Translations under genes and position numbers: made by a program
Notes under the pieces: model-generated
Seen by the model: the letters and a program-made list of their open reading frames with translations, nothing else
Told to the model about the DNA's origin: nothing
Database searches by the model: none
Assembly (NCBI GenBank): GCA_016791085.1
Contig: JAEUNN010000123.1
Location: 1 to 11,469, forward strand
Reading direction: 5' to 3'
From: Rhodocyclaceae bacterium
Lineage (GTDB): Bacteria; Pseudomonadota; Gammaproteobacteria; Burkholderiales; Rhodocyclaceae
DNA length: 11,469 nucleotides
Part shown: positions 6,439 through 11,469 of the stretch, piece by piece
How positions within the stretch are numbered: the stretch's first letter is position 1
How the letters are laid out: each line of letters opens with the position of its first letter

Positions 6439-7557
6439 ATGACTACACAAACCTTGTTGTCCGATCCGGTCAGTAGCGCATCGCCATTTCCTGGTGGCGG
6501 GCTCGCCGGCACTCTGGACCACCTGTGCCGGCCGGCCTTGCTGCAGATGCAGAACAATGTGTTTGCGCTGCAATTCGATCTCATGAAAATCGTGCCGGCG
6601 CGCTACATACTCGAAACCGCGCTCAAAACCGGCGCACTGAAGCCCGGCGGAATGGTCGTCGAAAGCAGTTCCGGCACGTTCGCGCTGGGGCTTGCCATCG
6701 TGTGTGCCGGCCTGGGTTTGCGCCTGTCGCTGGTGACCGGTCAACTTGAAGAATCGCTGGAATGGCGCCTGCGCCAGCTGGGCGCCAGCATAGAGAAAAT
6801 ATTCAGCGGCTCCGGCTACATGGGCGGCATCCAGCAAAAGCGCCTGGACCGGCTGAAGGAAGTCATGGCCAGTCAGCCGGGTTCTTACTGGCCGCACCAG
6901 TACGACAACCCACTGCACCCTCAGGCCTATGCGGAACTTGCGCAGGCGAGCGCGCGCGCACTTGGCAAGATCGATTATCTGGTCGCCTCGGTCGGCAGCG
7001 GCGGGTCGATATCCGGCTTCGCGCGGGTGCTGCGCAAATTCAATCCGCAACTAACCGTGGTGGCGGTCGATCACAACCTGTCCGTGCTTTTCGGTCCCAC
7101 CACGGCCGATGCGACGCCGCTGTGCCGGGAGTGTTATGAGCCGTTGCTGGGTATGGGATCGGACATCGTTATCCCCAATGTCGACCATGCGCAGTGCGAC
7201 GAGGTGCACTGGGTCCCGGTGGCAAAAATGATTCGCGCCGTGCATGGCATCCACAAGCGCCATGGCCTGCTGCTGGGTCCGACCTCCGGCGCCGCGTATT
7301 GCGTGGCGGACTGGATCGCGGCGGCACAGCCGGGCGCGCGGGTGCTTACGATATTTCCGGACCACGGCATGCGCTACATGCGCACCGTGTACAGCAAGGA
7401 ATGGCTGGAGGCGCGCGCCGCACAACTGCAACTGGACTGGAACGAGCCGCTGCCGGTGGCCAGCCCCACCGAGGTCGGGCGCGATTGGGCGCGCTTTGCA
7501 TGGCGCCGGCGCAGTTATCCGCAAGTGCTCGGCCACCCGCCGGTTTCCCGCAAATAA
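6439..7557 (+). CDS. Divergent PLP-dependent cysteine-synthase-like enzyme (second of the pair)
   Basis: A 372-residue fold-type II PLP enzyme paralogous to its upstream neighbour; both carry VASVGSGG at the PLP phosphate loop (here 182-189) and a late SGA loop (PTSGAAY, 281-287). The likely PLP lysine is K50 in FDLMKIVPAR: it sits exactly 15 residues before the Gly of the GALKPG turn, as does K48 in the paralogue before GQLQPG. The flanking NPxxSxKDR consensus is lost. The substrate loop TTGNTG is changed to SSSGTFA (77-82), removing the Asn that normally contacts the substrate. An extra tail of about 50 residues follows the core. These changes suggest a different substrate or reaction from cysteine synthase, or a partner subunit with altered activity. 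The 121-nt gap upstream holds no gene. Classification is secure; activity is not. Confidence 0.82.
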   Translation: MTTQTLLSDPVSSASPFPGGGLAGTLDHLCRPALLQMQNNVFALQFDLMKIVPARYILETALKTGALKPGGMVVESSSGTFALGLAIVCAGLGLRLSLVTGQLEESLEWRLRQLGASIEKIFSGSGYMGGIQQKRLDRLKEVMASQPGSYWPHQYDNPLHPQAYAELAQASARALGKIDYLVASVGSGGSISGFARVLRKFNPQLTVVAVDHNLSVLFGPTTADATPLCRECYEPLLGMGSDIVIPNVDHAQCDEVHWVPVAKMIRAVHGIHKRHGLLLGPTSGAAYCVADWIAAAQPGARVLTIFPDHGMRYMRTVYSKEWLEARAAQLQLDWNEPLPVASPTEVGRDWARFAWRRRSYPQVLGHPPVSRK

Positions 7558-7561
7558 AGGA
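7557..7561 (+). promoter_or_regulatory. Ribosome binding site that sets the kinase start
   Basis: AAGGA, overlapping the previous stop codon, lies five bases before the ATG at 7567. The earlier in-frame ATG at 7561 would touch this site with no spacer, so 7567 is preferred. Confidence 0.6.
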
Positions 7562-7566
7562 TGCTC

Positions 7567-8559
7567 ATGTCGACCGCGCATACGTTCATGGACAATTTTT
7601 CGCCGCAATCCCGCGTGATGGATGCTGGACGCCGTCCCCCCGGTGCGGGCACTGCGAACGGTACTTTTGGCGAACTGCTGCAAGGCGCTCTGCGCAACGA
7701 CGATGACCACTTTCTGGTGACCTTGCCGATACGCAAATATTCGCGTGCCCGCTTCGAGCCGGACTATTCGAGCGCGCAGGTGAGCGTGCAGCCGGCGCAC
7801 AAGTGCAAATCGTTAAAACTCGTGCAACGCCTGCTGCGCCATTATGACTGCGAGTTTGGCGGCACGCTTACGATAGAAAGCGACCTTCCTGAAGGCAAGG
7901 GCCTGGCGAGTTCTTCGGCCGACATGGTGGCCTGCGTGCGCGCCCTGGAAGCGAGTCTGGGCTTCACCATCCCCACCGAACTGGTACTGGCCGAACTGGC
8001 CGGTATCGAACCCACGGACGGCGTGATGTTCCACGAGTTCGTGACTTTTTTCCACCGCAAGGTGCAGTTGGTGCGCCGGCTAGGATTTCCGTCCGGACTG
8101 GTGGTGGTGGCCATCGACGCCGGCGGGCAGGTCGACACCATAGAATATAACCGCCACCACCATCTGTTCAGCGATGAAGAGTGCGCCGAATACGCCCGCT
8201 TGCTCGCGTCTATCGAAAATGCCATACGCACGGACGATCTGCCGGCGCTGGGCCGCATCGCCACGCGCAGTGCAATTCTGAACCAGAAGCGCAATCCCAA
8301 TCCCCACTTCGAACGCGTCATGGCGATCGGTCACGTGACCGCTGCGCTGGGCGTCGTGGTGGCACATAGCGGCCCCTGCGTGGGGCTATTGTTTCCCGGC
8401 GATCCGGCCTGTCAGGCCGGCATAGCGCGCGCCGAAAGCTTGCTCGCCGATTTGACCGATCAGGTTTTTGTGGTCGAGTCGATTGCGCCGGGCCCGGACT
8501 CGCGTACTCAACATCAGTCAGACCCAACTAATCGCAACACCAACCGGAGAACAGCATGA
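7567..8559 (+). CDS. GHMP kinase, PduX-like (candidate threonine/serine-type amino acid kinase)
   Basis: A 330-residue GHMP-superfamily small-molecule kinase. The N-terminal block ANGTFGELLQG (30-40) followed by LVTLPI, and the ATP loop PEGKGLASSSADM (108-120), match the plan of PduX L-threonine kinase of cobalamin biosynthesis (CGELIQG and GKGMASSTADI type motifs). A third motif AHSGPCVGLLF (266-276) fits GHMP motif 3. It would phosphorylate a side-chain hydroxyl using ATP; threonine is the family precedent, and serine or homoserine are alternatives. There are no cobalamin genes here; instead it follows two PLP lyase/synthase-type genes that could use the phosphate as leaving group, so a role in making a non-proteinogenic amino acid is inferred. 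The last 20 or so residues are polar and low-complexity and overlap the next gene's ribosome site; the stop overlaps the halogenase start as ATGA. Confidence 0.82.
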   Translation: MSTAHTFMDNFSPQSRVMDAGRRPPGAGTANGTFGELLQGALRNDDDHFLVTLPIRKYSRARFEPDYSSAQVSVQPAHKCKSLKLVQRLLRHYDCEFGGTLTIESDLPEGKGLASSSADMVACVRALEASLGFTIPTELVLAELAGIEPTDGVMFHEFVTFFHRKVQLVRRLGFPSGLVVVAIDAGGQVDTIEYNRHHHLFSDEECAEYARLLASIENAIRTDDLPALGRIATRSAILNQKRNPNPHFERVMAIGHVTAALGVVVAHSGPCVGLLFPGDPACQAGIARAESLLADLTDQVFVVESIAPGPDSRTQHQSDPTNRNTNRRTA

Positions 8560-9965
8560 AAACGGACGTTCTGATTATCGGCGGTGGACCGGCCGGAGCC
8601 GCCAGCGCGATGTTTCTGATCGAGCAGGGCATCAAGCCGGTCATCCTGGAGGCGCACGAATTTCCGCGCTACCACATCGGTGAATCCATGACCGGCGCGG
8701 CGGGCCAGGTAGTGCGCGAACTGGGCCTGGAGGCGGAAATGTTCCGCGCCGGGCATCCGGTCAAGCACGGCATCACGTTCTACGGGCCGAACGGGACCAG
8801 TTCGTGGTTCGTACCGGTGGCTGCGCGCGACCAGCAGGGACAGCTTTGTGCGCAGACCGCCTGGCAGGTGCGGCGCAGCAGTTTCGACAAGATGCTGCTC
8901 GATGCGGCGGTGGCGCGCGGTGCGACGCTACTGCGCGGCAAGGCCTTGACGCCCATAGTGCAAGATGGCGTCGTGCGCGGCGCACAAGTGCGCATGCAGG
9001 ACGGCGGCGTGCAGTCGATACATTCGGAAATGCTTCTGGATTGTTCCGGACAGGGCACCTGGCTTGCCAACCAGGGCGGCGTGACCGGGCCCAAATATCT
9101 CGGCGCCTATGACAAGCAGATCGCCATCTTCTCGCAGGTGAGCGGCGCGATCTGCGATCAGGGATCGACGCCGGACATGCAGAAGGGCAACACGCTGCTG
9201 TTCTATCGCAGCAAATACCACTGGGCCTGGTTCATCCCTCTGGACGATGAAACCGTAAGCGTCGGCGTGGTGCTGCCGGCGGCGTATTTCCGCTCCAAGG
9301 GCGAATCCAAGCGCGATTTCCTGCTGCGCGAATTGCACGAACTCAATCCCGAATTGAAGCGGCGCCTGCCGGAAATCAAGCTGGTCGAAGACGTCCATGC
9401 GATTCCGAATTATTCTCACCAGGTAAAGAATTTCGGCGGCAAGGGCTTCCTGTGCGTGGGCGACGCACATCGATTCATAGACCCCATCTTTTCGTTCGGA
9501 ATGGCCGGTGCTTTGCGCGAGGCGCAATTTGCCGCGCCGGCCGTGGCGGCCTACCTGGGCGGCGCCGGGCGCGATCTGGCCAATCCGTTCGCGCGCCACC
9601 AGCTGTTCTGCGAAAAGGGCATAGACATCATGGAGGACGTGATCGATACGTTCTGGGAATATCCGGTCGCCTTCGGCTTTTGCGTGCAGGATCGCTATCC
9701 CGATCTCATGGTGGATATGTTCGCGGGCCGGGTGTACGAACATGAAGGCCAGCCCAGTGCGGTGTTGCACGCCTTCCGCGATTTGCTCAGGCGCAGGGAA
9801 GAGCGCGAGCGCGCATATCTGGAGCCGAACATGGACAGTTATTCGATTCCTATCGGCTCGCGTTACCACCCCGAGCGTGCGGCCATCTGGGAAGCCGACG
9901 CCTCGACAGGGCTGACCGAAGCGTGGATGCGCATGAATGTCGCCGAAGCGCCGGCAATGGCATGA
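8556..9965 (+). CDS. FADH2-dependent halogenase (carrier-bound substrate type)
   Basis: A 469-residue flavoprotein of the flavin-dependent halogenase family. It has the FAD motif GGGPAG (9-14), the GESMTG segment (43-47 region), the halogenase signature WxWxIP as W223-A-W225-F-I227-P228, and the FxxPxxSxG block F307-P310-S313-G315 (FIDPIFSFG). Lys70 in HPVKHGITF aligns with the position of the catalytic lysine that carries or guides hypochlorous acid. Length and the long helical C-terminal part fit the PltA-like group that chlorinates substrates held on a carrier protein, which agrees with the PCP in the same operon. It would halogenate an electron-rich (aromatic, enamine or enolate-like) carbon using FADH2, O2 and halide. 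No flavin reductase is encoded here. GGAGA at 8546-8550 supports the start. A non-halogenating monooxygenase is a lesser possibility. Confidence 0.86.
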   Translation: MKTDVLIIGGGPAGAASAMFLIEQGIKPVILEAHEFPRYHIGESMTGAAGQVVRELGLEAEMFRAGHPVKHGITFYGPNGTSSWFVPVAARDQQGQLCAQTAWQVRRSSFDKMLLDAAVARGATLLRGKALTPIVQDGVVRGAQVRMQDGGVQSIHSEMLLDCSGQGTWLANQGGVTGPKYLGAYDKQIAIFSQVSGAICDQGSTPDMQKGNTLLFYRSKYHWAWFIPLDDETVSVGVVLPAAYFRSKGESKRDFLLRELHELNPELKRRLPEIKLVEDVHAIPNYSHQVKNFGGKGFLCVGDAHRFIDPIFSFGMAGALREAQFAAPAVAAYLGGAGRDLANPFARHQLFCEKGIDIMEDVIDTFWEYPVAFGFCVQDRYPDLMVDMFAGRVYEHEGQPSAVLHAFRDLLRRREERERAYLEPNMDSYSIPIGSRYHPERAAIWEADASTGLTEAWMRMNVAEAPAMA

Positions 9966-10205
9966 ATCAGCGTGGGCCGCGGGGGCGAACGCGTCGTTAC
10001 GCCGGTCCAGGTTTGACTTGATTGGCGTCTCCACCGTTGTTTGCCCGCAGCCGGCCGGCGAGCGCCGCAATCCGCCCTCTGGCCGGCCGCCGGCGCCGCC
10101 TGTCCGCCCCGCGTCCGGCGGGCACGGCGCGGCGTGCGCGTATTCGCGCCCGGGCAGGCCAGGTCCTCGGCGCAGACAGGCGCGCGGGCAACTGAGGAAA
10201 GCAGC
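9966..10205 (+). other. 240-nt GC-rich gap between halogenase and exporter genes
   Basis: No gene is supported here. A 7-bp inverted repeat (GCCGGCC at 10050-10056 with GGCCGGC at 10081-10087, loop of 24 nt) could fold in RNA, but the region is so GC-rich that it may be chance. A TTGACT at 10013-10018 has no matching -10 element at normal spacing. It is the largest gap in the gene run, so the exporter may be expressed at a different level from the rest. Confidence 0.35.
10194..10197 (+). promoter_or_regulatory. Ribosome binding site for a TTG start
   Basis: GAGG (within GAGGAAA) lies eight bases before the TTG at 10206. It selects that codon as the exporter start over farther upstream in-frame start codons, whose coding would give a charged, non-membrane N-terminus. 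Confidence 0.6.
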
Positions 10206-10634
10206 TTGAAATCCCTTTTCATCCCCTTATTCGTGGCCTCGGTCGGCAATGTCATTTACCACCTCGGCCAAAAAAATCTCGACGCGACAGCCAACCCCAT
10301 GAGCTTGCTCATGGCCGTATACGCGGTTGCGTTCGGGTGTTCGCTGGCGCTCGCGCCGTTCTTTTCCGCGCCCGCCACGCCCCTATCGTGGCGGCCCGTG
10401 TTGTCCTGGCCGGTACTTGTGCTGGGGCTGGGTGTACTGCTGATCGAAGTCGGATTTTTGCTGGCTTACCGCACCGGCGGCTCGCTGCAGTGGTCCGGTG
10501 CCGCCGTCAACGGCTTGGCGGCGCTATTGCTGTTCCCGATCGCGGTAGCGCTGTTCAAGGAGGGCGTCACGGCTTCCAAGCTGGCCGGAATCGCCATGCT
10601 GGTGGCCGGCCTGTATTGCGTTTCGCGCGACTGA
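10206..10634 (+). CDS. Small EamA/DMT-family membrane transporter, probable product exporter
   Basis: A 142-residue integral membrane protein read from a TTG codon. Five hydrophobic segments are visible: about 3-20, 32-52, 67-89, 97-117 and 122-140. The closing part FKEGVTASKLAGIAMLVAGL is the typical last helix pair of EamA domains, with the conserved acidic residue at E119. This is one EamA repeat, about half the length of a classical 10-helix DMT permease, so it probably works as a dimer. Family members export amino acids, metabolites or drugs by proton exchange. Its place at the end of the biosynthetic run suggests efflux of the product or of a toxic intermediate (inference). The frame is open 165 bases further upstream, but that part encodes Arg/Ala/Pro-rich sequence and is rejected. 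Its 3' end faces the convergent regulator gene across a hairpin. Confidence 0.75.
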   Translation: MKSLFIPLFVASVGNVIYHLGQKNLDATANPMSLLMAVYAVAFGCSLALAPFFSAPATPLSWRPVLSWPVLVLGLGVLLIEVGFLLAYRTGGSLQWSGAAVNGLAALLLFPIAVALFKEGVTASKLAGIAMLVAGLYCVSRD

Positions 10635-10641
10635 GCATGCG

Positions 10642-10658
10642 CGGGGCGGCAAGCCCCG
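10642..10658. terminator. GC-rich hairpin between convergent genes, possible bidirectional terminator
   Basis: CGGGGC (10642-10647) pairs perfectly with GCCCCG (10653-10658) around a GGCAA loop. It sits in the 37-nt space between the exporter stop and the regulator stop, where both transcripts should end. No run of T follows on either strand, so it is not a textbook intrinsic terminator. Confidence 0.5.
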
Positions 10659-10671
10659 TCCAGGCCGGCGC

Positions 10672-11469
10672 TCATTGCCGCCCCGGTGCGAGGCGCTTGC
10701 GGTATTCGGTCGGCGCAACGCCGGTCCATTCGACGAAGGCCCGGAAAAACGTCGAGGGGTCGGCGTAGCCCAGGTCGAATGCAATCTGCGCGACCGGCGT
10801 ATCGGTTTTTTCCAGCCTTGCGAGCGCCATGTCGCGCCGTACCGCATCCTTGATCGCGCGCAAATTCGAGCCTTCTTCGTGCAGGCGGCGGTGCAGGCTG
10901 CGGGTCGACAGATTGAGCCGCCGCGCCGCGTCCTCCAGCGTGACGGGCGCGGGCAGGCTGGTCGCCACGATGTCGCGCACACGGCGCACCATTTCGCGGT
11001 CGCGCCGGTACAGGGCGGCGATTTTGCCGGGCGCTCCGTCCAGAAATGCCGCCAGCGCGACTTCGTCGCGGCGCACCGGCAAATCCAGCAGATTGGCGTT
11101 CATGCTCGCGACCAGCAGCGGCGCATCGAAACTCGAACGCGCGGTATAGATCAGTTCGTAATCGGCCGCATGGGCCGGGCGCGGGTAGGGGAAGGCCACG
11201 GCATTGAGCGCCAGGTCGCGCCCGGCCATCCAGCAGGCCAGGCCATGCATGAGGCGCAGCAGCCACTCGAACGCGAATATGCGGCGCGGGTCGGCGCGGT
11301 CCGCCTGCAGCGGCCGCGTTTCGGCGATCTGCAAGCTCGCCGCGCCGCCCTCGCGCACGATGGATACGCGCAAATCGTGCAGCACCAGACCCATGAAGCG
11401 CGCGCCGCGCTGCAAAGCTTCGAGCAGGCTGCGCCCGCCCATCATGGCGCGGCACAGAAATTCGAAACA
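10672..11469 (-). CDS. AraC-family transcriptional regulator (N-terminus cut by window edge)
   Basis: The visible 265 residues form most of an AraC-type activator. The frame is open to the right edge, with family-like residues before the Met codon at 11443-11445, so the true start lies outside. The first part (SLLEALQRGARFMGLV onwards) matches the Arabinose_bd ligand domain of the OruR/ArgR-like AraC group (usual total about 330-350 residues). The C-terminal 95 residues hold two helix-turn-helix units: VTLEDAARRLNLSTRSLHRR and VAQIAFDLGYADPSTFFRAF, then WTGVAPTEYRKR, the classic AraC signature. It would bind a small ligand and activate a promoter. It is convergent to the biosynthetic run, 37 nt from the exporter; whether it controls that run or an outside gene cannot be told, and no operator is visible here. 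Confidence 0.88.
   Translation of the reverse strand, partial: CFEFLCRAMMGGRSLLEALQRGARFMGLVLHDLRVSIVREGGAASLQIAETRPLQADRADPRRIFAFEWLLRLMHGLACWMAGRDLALNAVAFPYPRPAHAADYELIYTARSSFDAPLLVASMNANLLDLPVRRDEVALAAFLDGAPGKIAALYRRDREMVRRVRDIVATSLPAPVTLEDAARRLNLSTRSLHRRLHEEGSNLRAIKDAVRRDMALARLEKTDTPVAQIAFDLGYADPSTFFRAFVEWTGVAPTEYRKRLAPGRQ

Noticed and set aside
730..9965. Frequent ATA isoleucine codons as evidence of recent horizontal transfer
   Set aside because: ATA also occurs in the flanking ATPase and AraC genes, so it may be genome-wide; no codon statistics could be run.
10013..10018. TTGACT as a -35 promoter element
   Set aside because: At 17-nt spacing the -10 position reads GTTGTT, which is a poor match; no promoter can be supported.
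10041..10205. Longer N-terminus for the exporter
   Set aside because: Encodes charged, low-complexity sequence before the first membrane helix; GAGG before the TTG at 10206 fits better.
1..11469. Mobile elements, CRISPR arrays, tRNA or rRNA genes, attachment sites
   Set aside because: Nothing resembling transposases, integrases, regular repeats or RNA gene folds was seen on either strand.

Overview
This is a high-GC window from what looks like a Gram-negative proteobacterium. A beta-proteobacterial (Burkholderiales-like) host is my best guess, based on GC content, Shine-Dalgarno sites, the AraC regulator type and protein style; no rRNA or housekeeping marker is present to settle it. Nearly all of the window is coding. 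Ten protein genes and one possible 22-codon ORF run on the + strand, and one regulator gene runs convergently on the - strand. Both edges cut genes.

Layout: (a) 3-692, C-terminal end of a metal-type P-type ATPase. (b) 730-10634, a tightly packed run of biosynthetic genes: heme-oxygenase-like diiron oxidase (HDO), two-part GNAT acyltransferase, FAD oxidoreductase, AMP-forming ligase, free-standing carrier protein (PCP/ACP), two adjacent but divergent PLP enzymes of the cysteine-synthase fold, PduX-like GHMP kinase, FADH2-dependent halogenase, and a small EamA/DMT exporter. Spacings are mostly 0-60 nt, including two 4-nt ATGA overlaps. The exceptions are a 121-nt gap before the second PLP enzyme and a 240-nt gap before the exporter. 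(c) 10642-10658, a GC-rich hairpin between convergent genes. (d) 10672-11469, an AraC-family regulator cut by the right edge.

Interpretation (inference): this is a small-molecule pathway built around one carrier protein. The kinase could phosphorylate the hydroxyl of a small amino acid such as threonine, serine or homoserine. One or both PLP enzymes could then replace or eliminate the phosphate to give a non-proteinogenic amino acid. The ligase would load an acid onto the phosphopantetheine arm of the PCP. The flavin oxidoreductase and the halogenase could modify the tethered acyl group, and the HDO could carry out a further oxidation. GNAT could release, acylate or detoxify the product, and the DMT protein could export it. 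No condensation, ketosynthase or thioesterase domain is visible, so the product may be one modified residue or a building block used elsewhere. I do not recognise this gene combination as a characterised pathway. It is the main candidate for an undescribed system.
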